Source of the DNA: Taiwanofungus camphoratus
Lineage: Eukaryota; Basidiomycota; Agaricomycetes; Polyporales; Taiwanofungaceae
NCBI GenBank assembly: GCA_003999685.1
Contig: CP021229.1
Location: 1,116,001 to 1,180,000, forward strand
Length of the DNA: 64,000 bases
Direction of reading: 5' to 3'
Every line of letters begins with the position of its first letter. Within the stretch, counting starts at the first letter, position 1. The position numbers and the translations under genes were made by a program. The notes under the pieces are model-generated. The model did not search any database, was not told where the DNA came from, and saw only the letters and a program-made list of their open reading frames with translations. This document shows, one piece after another, positions 1-11,014 of this stretch.

Positions 1-1026
1 GAGCTTTGTTTCTACCGCGTCTAGTCTGAGCGAGTCAATCGACTATCGCCAAACTTTTCAGAGGTGCGGCTCTTCGCATTTTCGAACGCCGGCGATATCA
101 AGTTTCGCAGCTGCAGCTCTTCGGATCTTGAGTACTAGCCTTGATTGACTTTTGCCTGCTAACATGTGCATGTGGATACTGTCCAGGGGAGCTGGTTGCA
201 CAACAGATGACTTGCGAGATACGTCTGGAACTCGTGCGATTCATTTCTCTCATACAGGATGGAGCATTACTCTGCACAGGTTTCCTTTATTTTGCGAGCA
301 ACAGAATTTAGTCATTTTTGCAGGCCAAGAGCCCGCCCGGTATCGATCAATCATCATCATCATCATCGAGAACTGAGATCCGCCGAGATTATTTACTTGT
401 GCCTCGCTTCACCGCCGGATATACATGCCAGCTTGGAGAAACTGATGATACCCCACAATTCCGTGCCCTGATATCGCTAGGTATGTATGTATGTCACGTT
501 GCAGCCCCTCCCAATTCTACGAAGACTGGCCGCCGTTAGCGAGGGCGTCTGGCAAGCAATATGAACTTGACTTGGTTCTCTTCCGTGACCAAAGTTCCGT
601 CGGACCTTAGGACGGTACAGGGTTTGAACCCTTCTTTGAGGGCTGCCGAGCTAGGGGCGCAACTTGGGGGTGCTGATGGGTGTTCACGCTTCCCAGGTTG
701 GTTTCGGCGAGAAGACTGCGAAAACGGTGGCGGTTGTCCTGATCTGGGCAGTACGCGGGCGGTCACGCCTCACGAGACCGCGTCGGTGTCACAGTGTGGG
801 AAGAGAATACCCGATGTGGACGTAGTGACCGTTCCTTGAGTTCGGAGTGACGTCACGCTCGTCGGGCCGGAGACACAGCGAGAGTGGAATGGGAATCGGT
901 CAGCGTCCTTCACGCTAGATAAATACCAGCCCGAAGGTAAGACACATCTCCTTCTTTCATCTCAACCACCACCGTCTCTCCTTCTCTGCCCACATACCTG
1001 AAACATAGGATAACAGATCGGACAAG
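1..1026. other. Left flank, no convincing gene
   Basis: Only short overlapping reading frames without recognisable domains are present. A short (ATC)n run lies near 348-367. A TATA-like GATAAATA at 918-925 sits about 100 bases upstream of the dehydrogenase start at 1027 and is a plausible core promoter. A 92-codon frame at 561-839 has no recognisable family and is not called. Confidence 0.5.
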
Positions 1027-2510
1027 ATGCCGGAAGGAACGATGAGAGCACTCTGGTACAACAGCGTACGTTCGAATTCTATAGTCCCCGGTTGATTTAC
1101 CTGCGTTGCACCTATCGGACCGACAACGAGCTCATCTGACATCCACTGACTCCAATGTAGCCCCGGGACTTTCTGGTAAAGCAGGTGCCAATTCCGAAGT
1201 GCGGGGATGATGACCTGCTTCTCAAAGGTCCGTCGTCGTTCACTTCTTTCAGGGTCACTAGATAAATGGATTGCGGCGATTTCAATTACAGTGACATGCT
1301 GTGGTGTATGTGGGACGGACGCACACATCCACGACGGTGAATTCATCGCCAAATTCCCGGTACGTAGTGTCTAGTTGCCGTATCGTTAAAATCCTCATTC
1401 CTTGTGAATAGCTCATCCCTGGACATGAGGCGATCGGAAAAGTCGTGGAGATGGGCAAGAATGTCAAAGGTTTTGAGTTAGGCGACCGTATCGTTGCCGA
1501 TGTCGGCATGTCGGTACGTCGTCCTAATTTGAGTGCATCCGTCCTACGTTCATGGCAAACATGCCTAGTGCGAGAACTGCTTCTACTGCAGACGCGGAGA
1601 GCATGTGCTGTGCGAGAACTTCCATGCGCGTGGTGTGACAATGGACGGCGGTTTCGCCGAGTACATCGTCTAGTGCGTAACGCTTGCAGCGTCCCAATCT
1701 ACCTTGCGACGGCTAAACTTTTCTCCTGTGCAGCCCACAAAATAAGTGCTACAAGGTTCACAATCTCACCGACGAAGAGTCGACGCTCCTCGAGCCCGCA
1801 GCTTGCGCGATCCACGGGCTGGACAAGCTCAACCCTCCTGTCGGCATTGACGTGCTCCTCCTCGGGGCCGGACCCACAGGGCTGATTCTCGCGCAGCTGC
1901 TCAAGCTCAACGGCGCGCACAAGGTCGTCATCGCGGCGAACAAGGGCATCAAGATGGACATCGCGAAGCAGCTGAATGCGGGTGACGAGTACGTCGAGCT
2001 CGACAGGCAGAACCCTGACCCGCAGTGGGAGCAGCTGAGGAAGGACAATCCGTATGGGTTTGACGTTGTCGTGGAGGCGACGGGTGTGGAGAAGATCGCA
2101 CAACAGAGCATCAACTACGTGAGGCGCGGCGGCACGATTATGATCTACGGCGTGTATGAGAACAAGGCGATGGTGCACTGGCCGCCATCGAAGATCTTTG
2201 GGGACGAGATCAAGGTATTTCAAATGAATTTCATAAATCGCGTGATGCCATGACACTGATGGTGCCGTAATTCTATAGATCCTCGGTTCGTTCTCGCAGG
2301 CGTACTGCTTCCCCCGCGCGGTCGCGTACCTCGATGGAGGCAAGATCAATGTGAAGGGCATGGTACGCCCTCTTGTCACCCTCCTCCTTTTCTGCTTTTC
2401 ACGCCTTGCTGTCTATACAGGTCACCGATACGTTCAAGCTGGAGGATTATCAAGGTGCTCTCGACAAGATGAACAGCCGAGGGGCACTCAAGATCGCGAT
2501 CACGCCCTGA
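1027..2510 (+). CDS. Zinc-type alcohol/polyol dehydrogenase (MDR family), copy 1
   Basis: Predicted NAD(P)-dependent medium-chain dehydrogenase of the sorbitol/arabinitol/butanediol dehydrogenase type; substrate unknown. Eight exons (1027-1065, 1161-1227, 1292-1359, 1412-1513, 1569-1672, 1734-2214, 2279-2362, 2421-2510) sum to 1035 bases, 344 residues. The GroES-like half contains GVCGTDAH and PGHE (catalytic zinc ligands) and [15 protein letters not shown], the four-Cys structural zinc lobe. The Rossmann half contains [20 protein letters not shown]. The start is the first ATG of the only frame that joins all exons; a second in-frame Met lies five codons later. A paralogue at 45270 has the same exon lengths except for two extra introns. 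The motifs make the family certain; the physiological substrate cannot be read from sequence. Confidence 0.9.
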
Positions 2511-3087
2511 AATTTGGTGTAGCATAATTTGGAGAACAGCAAAGGCAGTGGTGTATTGGTAGGCGTAGCACGAAACAATGTATCTAGTCTTGGTGGGCTT
2601 CTAGCTAAGTTGCGTGATACCCTTGTCCACTTTCTATCTGTGCACGATCCCAGTCATGCACTGTCATCTGTCAGCTTCGTGCCAGGCCAACGCCTTAACC
2701 TCAAGGCTTATACGATGATTTTGCAAACAAGACAATCTGTCCTCGGTGGAACTTTACGTCAAGCGATTCCGATTGTCAGGAACAATCTGGTCCAGTCTAA
2801 GCGCCCGCTGCCAGCGTACTACTGGTTTCGTGAGGCATGGTGTATGTTCAGATAGGATGCATAGTCAGAACTCGGAGAGAGGACGAAAGACAATACCTGT
2901 TCATCTCAATCGGGATATTGGTTATGTACTTAGAACGATTGTTACAATATAAGTGAAAGTGCAGACCGGAATCTCGAGGTAGAATTGTGTAATTGGACGG
3001 AGTGTGCTTATATAGACAGGATCAACAAAGCACAATCAAGAGTGATGTGGGTAAAATGCATTGTCTAAAGGGGTGCACCTAGAACGT
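2511..3087. other. Intergenic, nothing recognised
   Basis: Lies between the convergent dehydrogenase (+) and F-box gene (-). It holds a 108-codon frame without recognisable features. It presumably contains the 3' ends of both transcripts. Confidence 0.5.
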
Positions 3088-4599
3088 CTAAAGACGCGGT
3101 ATATCAAGCAGCTGTCTTTCAACCAGACGTCCTAGGGTTTTTTCCGTTCTTTCGATCTCCGGACTGTTCTTGTCAACGCGGGAAATGATTCGATACCAAG
3201 TAGACGAAGGCTTGACGTCAAGGGGGCAGAAGGAGAAGTAGTCCTTCGATCCCATCTGGATGTACTCCAGCGTTGGGATACCAACCGCTAGCGCCTTTAC
3301 CAGCCCCGAGAAGTGACGCTTGCGAGCAACAGGGCAACGCACATCAACCCAGATGGACAATGCGACCAGTGGTAATGTTCTCATTGCTGCTACAATGCTG
3401 TTCTAGAGGATGGATTATTGTAGTCAGCAGAGCTTCGGCTGAATCAGAGCACGCTGCAGAATGATACATACTGTCCAGGACTCATCAGGGGAGGCTTGCT
3501 CGAGTCTCATAAACCTCACAGCCGGTGCTGCTCTTGTGACCTGCAGTAGCTCTTCGAAGCCTGGATCAAGAATAGAGAGAGACAGAACTACAGGGCACAT
3601 CCACTGTAGTGCCGGCAGAACTTTCAGAAGCGATGCCCGATTGAAGGAATACGTGAGTTCGAGGCGACGAACAAGACAGACCGGAAGATTTTGACGACCA
3701 TCAATTTGTAGATAATCCAGGTTGGACCAAGTCGCCGATGGTGCGACACTTCCATAGGACACAGCACCGGAAAGCTGGATTGAGCGCACATTAGGGAAGG
3801 CGCATGAAAAAGCCGACAAATCCACAACAGAGCCACTGATCTTCAGGACTTGAACAGAAGAATAGGGGTTGTCAACATTCACTTCATTCATCCAGTCAAC
3901 AAACGACTGAAGATCCACGTATTGGAGAGACCTGGTAAAAGTATGGGATACAGCAGCATTTCGAAATGCTTGATGGTCTCCAGCTTAGGGACGATCAGAC
4001 CCTCCAATAAACAGCTTACGTGGGCACGACGCCGTCTTGGCCAGTAGTCGAAACGCGTACTTGTGAGGGTTCCAGAGGTGGATGACATCAAGGTGGGGTA
4101 AAGCAGCCCACGCATCCACAAAGGATGGGACGGTTGCAAACAGCTCTTCTGTATCAGAAAGATGAATCTCCTTGAGATTCGTTGCATGCCGTAGTACTTC
4201 GGCCAAGGAGAGGATAAAGGTGACATCATTGGCATGATCATATCCCCGCCCCCGATGGTATTCGTATCTCTTGAGCCGGAATATTTGCATGCACAAGATT
4301 CGACGTGAAATGTCCGCGAGCATGTATGAGCAGAATTCCAGAATATGAGGGTCTCCACCCGAACTACCAAAGAACAGCTCAACCTCGGAAAGATAGCGGG
4401 GCATGGCGATTCGATTTGCACAACGACAAGTCATGGCGAGTTGCAGGGCATCCTGTGGATTCAAGAAAGAAAGGATGCCTGCTAAAATATTTTCGTCCAG
4501 AGATAGGAGCGTCGGAAATGGTCTGGCGGTAAATCCTGTCAGCAATACGGCGATTCGAGTCTGTTCAGACGACGCATACCCAACCTCGTCAATGTCCAT
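3088..4599 (-). CDS. F-box/leucine-rich-repeat-like protein
   Basis: Probable substrate adaptor of an SCF ubiquitin ligase. Three exons (4599-4001, 3931-3472, 3402-3088) sum to 1374 bases, 457 residues. Near residues 30-70 the stretch SLDENILAGILSFLNPQDAL and the following LAMTCRCANRIAMPRYL fit an F-box (L-P/D-x-E-I-L...L...A..C+..). The rest alternates hydrophobic and polar blocks such as VQVLKISGSVVDL and VRSIQLSGAV, as in degenerate LRR repeats of basidiomycete F-box proteins. The start chosen is the ATG giving MDIDEVGY; upstream in-frame codons give no earlier ATG. F-box genes of this kind are numerous and variable in Agaricomycetes, so no specific target can be inferred. Confidence 0.72.
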
Positions 4600-5272
4600 C
4601 GATATAAAGCCGTTTCCCTTGTAGATATTCAATAAGGAATTTCGAATCCGTCTGTTCAAGATTCTTGTTGACAAGCTGCCTTAGTAGGGCTCGTTAGACT
4701 TCCCTAGAATTGAAACATACCTGCAGAGCTCACCAGATTGACACTCTCGAAGTCAATAGTGGACGTATGCACTAGCCTCGGTCTCGATGGTAGTCGAAGG
4801 TAAAGAGCCTCGGGTCTAAGCTGTACAATAGTGATAGTTTGGGCCACTGCATTTCAGCTTGGACGTCCACAATGCTTTCACGGCCACTTTTGTCGCCCAA
4901 AAGCGGCATTGGCGAATTACGCAGAGTGCCAGGGTTATGGTTTCGTTGTACTTTGATGTATGTCAGCAATCTCAGTATCGTCCTCCAAAAGAATAAGTAT
5001 GATGTCGGGTGGTGCCCGGTTACCGGTAAGTATCCTAGATTTGATTCGAAGCTAAACCGAGGAGTAGCACTTCAGGTTGGCCTCGCTAAGACTCGGTTCA
5101 CAAGCCCTCGCAATTGCTGTTTGCGAGCATCACGGTCGAAGGTGGCTCCTCAATCCTCATCTTTGTTTTGGAAATGGTCTATAGATATTGAGATTGCTGG
5201 TGTTCAAGTGATAATTCAACTGGGTTATAACAAAAGTACTACTAGACATTGTCTGACAAATTCTGCGCAAAC
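4600..5272. other. Intergenic between F-box and RBR genes
   Basis: Both flanking genes are on the minus strand. A 65-codon minus frame at 4772-4969 could be an upstream exon of the F-box gene, but no splice join supports it. No recognised regulatory motif. Confidence 0.4.
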
Positions 5273-7598
5273 TTAGCGCAAAATTAGGCGATGCTCATGC
5301 ATGCGGTGTCGTCTCCTTGTCATCGCGGCCGCATGCCGATCATAGTCTTGTTCGAGCCTGAAGAATCGTCTACAGCAAGCATACACTGCGTGCTGCCGAA
5401 TATTGCCGAGATGATGTTGCAAATCTGCAAGCGAATCCAGGTTCTCGTTGCAATAGCCACACCTCAGGGTGGTAATCATCTGTGTGGTGAACCTGTGACC
5501 AGTACTCAATACACCTGTTTGTTGCAGAGAAGACAGGGACAAATATCATATTAGATTGAATGCAACGACAGATAAGAGAGCGGATGAAGCTCACCATCCT
5601 CTTCCATCCAGTTTAAGGCATCTCTAGCAACAGGGACAACCTCGCGCTCAACATGTGGTTGTGCCCTTTCGCGTTCTTCGAGCAGCATGTCCTCGTCCCA
5701 CAGCGTGCAAGGCGGATTACGTGTGCAGCGCTTCACTCGTATGTCCCACAGCGCTGACAGGCCAGATAATGGTATGAAACAACCGGAATGGGATACGTGG
5801 GCATGACTCACAGCCACATTTGAAGCAGAAGTGCGTATTGCATCTGCATTTTATGTGATTGCAGCCAACGTCAGCTCAACAATGAACTAACAAATAGCGT
5901 AGAAAAGTTTCAGATTGGGCAAACTCAACGTCAAATTAAGACGACATACGGAACAATTTGGACATCTGCGCCAATTCTTGACCTGCCGCACGGAAAGCTA
6001 TCGGCACCAGATAATCTCGTAAATGTGACTGGACTGACCTTCATGAGTTGCAGTGCTTGTTGGTCCTCTGGAGATCGTTCATCTAGCGGAAGAGCCTGAA
6101 TATATTGAATATCAAAAAGTCAGCCTGGGCCCAATTGAGAATACTGTTCGCACTTGATATTCCTCACAAGTCATGTCTGGTACGCCAAGAAGCGGTAGTA
6201 AGTGAGAGAACATCAAGAACAAGCGCAACTTACTGTCATGCCAGATTACATGACACGAGACACACATGGCTATGGCGCATGATGGACAAATGGCCCGTGG
6301 CTCATCTGGGTTGTCATGAAGCTGCACCAGCGCCGAACAACGCGGATTTGGGCAGTAATGACGAGGCAAACTGTCCAATAACTTTTGGTGGTGCTACAAG
6401 TCATGACGGAAAATTCTGATTGTCAGCACTTTTCAGACTTTCTGAGCCTGGCACAAGTGACTCACCCAGAGCACCATCTCCTGCTCCGGCAAGATTTTCT
6501 CCGCAATCTCATCCGGGATGCCACCAACCCACTCTGTAATTGGACACTCAGGACACCTGATGGGGAATACTACTGTCCCGGAGTTCCCTCCCCCATCGCC
6601 CTCTGGATCGAGCATTTTCCGTATATACGCATCAAGGTACACCATGCAGTATGCGTGTGATCCCGGGCAGGTGAGGCGCAGTCCGAAAGGCAAGCGGGAT
6701 GAGGAATTGGCTGACGCAGAGGCAGCTATCGGAGAGTATGTCACTTGGAAGGACTCCATGCAGATCCCACATGTAGGATAAGGTGTAACATCTTCGTAGG
6801 CCTCTACTTTGACAGGATATAAATGTCAGATGCTTAGTACTCAGAGCACAAAAAAATTATAGAAAACTAAATGAAAACACTGACTGTCTGCGTCTGTTTG
6901 GTGTTCTAATTTTTGGACTTTTGCAAATGGAATGTTGGCTTCAGGACTTGAACAGCGACGTTTACCCTTTCCTTTACCACGGCTCTTGCCTTTGCTGTTT
7001 GGGTCCAATGACTATGGTCAACACCAGAGGTCAACGACTCCAACACTACTGCGAGCCACTTTCATGCTCACCATGATCTGATCAATGACCTCCTGTCCGA
7101 GAACTCTATGCAACGGAAATAACAATAAATCATGCAATGTTTGACCCGAGACTAGGGTATTCACTTTTCAGCATCCTGAAAAGATGCATCGTCGATATCA
7201 GCTCGACCAGTGTCATTGATATCCTGCAGTTTCCTGGCATACTCGGCATCCAAGAGGGCTTTCTTCTCAATAGCTGCAATCCTTTGTGCATACTGTTGAC
7301 TCATTATAGTGTTTACGTCTTCCGAATGCTGCAGTACTTGGGCATAGGCTGCGTCACCACTGACACGAGCGTCCGCTATTGACCATTCCAGTGCAATATC
7401 ACTGTCTGTCAAAAATCCTCGCACTGATGCCGCTGGTTCGTGAGGGATTTGACCTGCAGCAAGAGCAGAGTCAGCAAGTGCTTGGTTCAGTTGCATCCTT
7501 TCAGCCTCCTGGGTGTAGAATGAAGTGCGGAGATCTTCTTCGAATAGTTGAGCAATGAGAAGCTCGGTAGGTGCGTCAACTTCGTTCGACTGCACCAT
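5273..7598 (-). CDS. RBR-type (RING-IBR-RING2) E3 ubiquitin ligase-like protein, copy 1
   Basis: Predicted RBR ubiquitin ligase. The N-terminus from MVQSNEVD is Ala/Gln-rich and probably helical. RING1 starts with TCGICMESFQ and continues to CPGSHAYC and RCPECP. The IBR contains HYCPNPRCSALVQLH and CPSCAIAMCVSCHVIWH. RING2 is RRCPNCS followed across an intron by VGCNHIKCRCNTHFCFKCG, where the Cys of GCNHIKC is the expected catalytic residue (compare parkin C431). After RING2 is a tail with RCTRNPPCTLWDED, then, on a last exon, CGYCNENL...QHHL...CCRRFF...YDRH, resembling a C2H2-type finger. RING1 has Tyr where copy 2 has a Cys ligand (CMVYL versus CTACL, codon 6637-6639). Multi-exon; internal boundaries approximate. 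Confidence 0.82.
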
Positions 7599-8427
7599 GG
7601 ATTAGATTGTATACAAGAGCTGTTCTTGGACGCCGTGAAGAAGAGATTTCACTTCTAAACACGAAGTTTCAATGTATGAGCCGGAGATGGTAAGTTTGTT
7701 AGTTGACCGTTCCTTGAAGGTCTGCCGCGGCCAATGAATTTCTCAGTGATCGGCACGTGATGTTGTTGACCAAGGAGTTCGACTGGCGCCTACACGGTAA
7801 GTACTTACGACGGAACCACGATGTCCAAGCACACCTTTGAATGATCAGGGCCAATTTCAAGTGCCTTACGCTACGGAATCAATCCTCCACATCGTACGTG
7901 ATAGGCGACGGGGTTATTGTAATAGTTTATGCTGATCGACTTCAATGACTTCACTCCTCAAATCTGAACGGTAGACTCACATAGAGGGTGCATTTATCTG
8001 TAAATAGTGTAAGACTAATAGTAGCATTGTTTACTGTGCCCCATGCAGTGTCATAGCGGACCAAAGGAATGCTCAATGTCTGTTTGAGTCAAAAAATACA
8101 GAAAAGCAGAATCGCTGACGCCCATAAAGCCGCTTGAGCAAAAGGAGACTATCGCGAGTTGAAAGCTTAGCTCGTCCAAATTCGATCCAAGACGACCATT
8201 CTCCCGAGCTGCTCTTCCAATACTCGGCGGTAAGATCGTCGTCGGCCCACGTGAACATCGCATACATCAGGCTCACGAGATGGCTTGCTGTTGTATCCGA
8301 GTCCAATGTTCGATACTCTTGTCGGCGCCATCGTCATCTCCTCTTCCAAAAGCTACTGATTCTCTGGATTATGCGCCTCATCTTCAGCCTTATCATTGTA
8401 AAACCCGTGTCTATTTGCGAGATAGCT
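7599..8427. other. Spacer between the two RBR genes
   Basis: Holds the CCAAT sequence at about 7730 upstream of RBR copy 1 and minus-strand frames at 8051-8349. One of these (8073-8306, 77 codons, Trp/Ser-rich) could be an extra 3' exon of RBR copy 2, but I could not join it in frame. Nothing else recognised. Confidence 0.4.
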
Positions 8428-10432
8428 CTAGGGTGCAATATACAAGTTTGCGTGGTCATACTCACCACGGTCATACATCCAGTTCACATTGTCGACCGCA
8501 ATCATACTGTTAGCAGAGTCGGCATCTTCGTCATCATAAGGAGGCGGGGCTTCAGCATCGTAGAAAGGGCGTGCCGCGTGTTGGCCTCTCGGTTGTCCGT
8601 AATTGCGCTGGCCTTCATCAAGTAGCAGGTCCTCATCCCAAAGCGCGCAAGGCGGCTCGCGCGAGCATCGTTTGCGCCGAACATCCCAAAGGGCTGAGGA
8701 GAAAGATCGATATGAATTTACCATCATTCCTAGATAATGGCTGAGGGCTTTAACTTACAGCCGCATCTGAAACAAAATTCAGCTTTGCATCTACAAATCA
8801 TGTGGTTACAGCCCACTGTCAATTCGATAATGGACTGTAAAGGCCATCGATATAAGACGTCAATTAACCCATTATGACCGTTAGCGACATACTGAGCAAT
8901 TCGGGCACCGGCGCCAATCCTTGACCTGAAGTGAGGGTGAATCTACATTCGAATAAAATCATGGCAAGAGCAAGCCTCGATATCACCTTCATCAGCTGCA
9001 TTGTTTTCTGGTCTTCTGGGGATCGTTCGTCGAGCGGGAGAGCCTACGCCAGGAAGAAGAGGTTAATGTAGATGTAAAATTTCCGCAATTGATGATCGCA
9101 CTTGATACTCCTCACAGGTTAGATCTAAGACGCCTCATATCAGAAAGAATGGCCACCTAGAACATCTTAAACCTACTTTGATGCCAGACGACTCCACATG
9201 GGACGCACATCGCAACAGAGCAAGATGGGCAGACAGCTTGCGGCTCGTTTGGATCATCATGCAACTGCACCAAGACGGAACAACGCGGGTTCGGACAGAA
9301 GTAGCGTGGAAGGCTGTCTAGCAACTTTCGATGGCGCTGCGGGGGTTAGGATAGGCTCGTCACAAGCGGCTTGTGCACTTCGTCAATTTGAGAGAAGAAA
9401 TACTCACCCATAGGACGATCTCACTCGCAGATAGGACTCTCTCTGCTACCTCGTCCGGGATGCCATCAGGCCACTCATTTGTAGGGCATTCTGGGCATCT
9501 AATAGGAAATACTACCATTTCGATGCTTTCTCCCCCGTTCCCTTCCGGATCGAGCTTATTCCGAATGTACGCAGCCAGACATGCCGTACAATACGCGTGC
9601 GAACCGGGGCACGGGAGATGTAACCCATACGGAAGGCGAGAAGAAGACTTGGCTGAGAGGGGTGCAGCTAGATTGGTCTGCGCTATTTGAAAGGGCTCCA
9701 TGCAGATGCCACATGTCAAATGTTCCCTTCCAGGCGAAGAATCCACCCAATCCACTGCTCCATTCGACATGAGCGATGTTGCGTATTAGGGGTGTATTGT
9801 CTTACCTTGAACGTACTGGGCTTCAATCGGTTCGCACAGGTGATTGAGTGAACCGTGTGTGTTGGAAACAATGTAACCACGTCTTTCCTTACCCTCTCGG
9901 ATAAGCCTTGCTTTACCCTTCGAGATGACGTGATTCTGGGAAATAATCGAAACGTCAAAAATAAAGATCTGTACAATCTACTCACTGACGCTAAATTAAT
10001 TGACTCCTGGACACGTAAACTACAACATTGAAGTCAGCATAAAAACTCGTGATGTTAGGTCCCTACTTACTTCTCGGGAATGCGCAACGCTACACCATCG
10101 GTTGGAGACCAGTTATTGAATTCGGCTTCCTGGAGGCTTCGTGCGAGCTCTGCATCTAACAGAATCCTTTCTTCCGCTACTGCTAGGTTCCATGCACACT
10201 GTTGGCTGGAAATGAGAACCATATCTTCCTCGTTCTGCAGCGCCTGCGCGTACGCGGCGTCGGTACTGATGCGAGCAGTGTGGGATCTCCATGCATTGTT
10301 GTCATGGAAGGGCATTCCAAAGGTGGGAGCGTCTGCATCATTCATCGTATGGGACGCAGCGATGGTAGAGTCAGCGAAAGCCTGCTTGATCCGTAGTTGC
10401 TCCACGCCTTGGTCGCGAGTGAAGGTACGCAT
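8428..10432 (-). CDS. RBR-type E3 ubiquitin ligase-like protein, copy 2
   Basis: Tandem paralogue of the adjacent RBR gene. From ATG at 10432 (MRTFTRDQGVEQL) there is an Ala/Gln-rich N-terminus, then RING1 with LTCGICMEPFQ, CPGSHAYCTACLAAYI and RCPECP, an IBR with CPNPRCS, LVQLHDDPNEP and CPSCSVAMCVPC, and RING2 with TVGCNHMICRCKAEFCFRCG including the predicted catalytic Cys. The C-terminal tail shares ALWDVRRKRCSREPPCALWD with copy 1 but then ends at 8428 after a short acidic segment, without the C2H2-like tail of copy 1. The N-terminus begins about 24 residues later than in copy 1; an in-frame stop lies just upstream of the ATG. Start and internal splice sites are moderately certain. Confidence 0.82.
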
Positions 10433-11014
10433 CTAGTCGTCAAGGTGAAACGAGGAAATCAGAGGTTCAGTGTCCGAGTTCTTGTGCGTCATAACATAGG
10501 GGTCATGCTTGAGCTACAAGCGGCCTAGACATGGATATCAAAATTGGTGGCCAGCACTGGATCTGCGAGCCTCAAGGATACAGCATAAAGTTCATGCAGC
10601 CACATCATATCTCATCCAAGAATCAGGAAATGAATTGAGGCATTGGGGCATCGGCAACGTTCTTGGTGGTCGATATTTCAGCCTCTTCGATGTACACAAC
10701 TCCGGCGCTCGGGCCTGCTACACCTAGATCATGCCAGCCGCGGGTCAAGCACTAGTGGCGCAGCAACTACCTTGCACTTGTAATATGTGGCCAAGTCAAA
10801 AATCGAAATTCAGGCGAGAGAGCTCCTGCGGGAGTAGTGGTTCTCGGAACTGGGAAACGCGAATTTCAAACGCGTGCATGCGATAAGATAAGCACGTGCG
10901 GGCGTCTATCTGGTCGAGTCAAGTTCATCTCTTCAGAATTCACAAAGTTGGGCGTGCAGGAGCTGGTTGCCCCCACAATTCTTGCCTGGTGGTATCTATT
11001 CGTTTTCACGCTTG
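10433..11014. other. Divergent intergenic region between RBR copy 2 and LYS2
   Basis: Shared upstream region of a minus-strand RBR gene and plus-strand LYS2. It contains the motif cluster listed separately at 10882-10921. No coding features recognised. Confidence 0.5.
10882..10921 (+). promoter_or_regulatory. GATA/E-box/GCN4-like motif cluster upstream of LYS2
   Basis: Two overlapping GATAAG hexamers (10882-10887 and 10887-10892), an E-box CACGTG (10893-10898) and GAGTCA (10916-10921, reverse complement of the Gcn4/Cpc1 core TGACTC) lie 94-133 bases upstream of the LYS2 ATG. GATA factors act in nitrogen regulation and Gcn4/Cpc1 in general amino-acid control in fungi, so such sites would suit a lysine biosynthesis gene. 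Seen: the motifs. Inferred: their function. Confidence 0.35.

Noticed and set aside
606-640. tRNA B-box-like GGTTTGAACCC
   Set aside because: No matching A box and no cloverleaf could be drawn around it.
561-839. 92-codon plus-strand frame upstream of ADH copy 1
   Set aside because: No recognisable features and overlaps a frame of similar length on the other strand.
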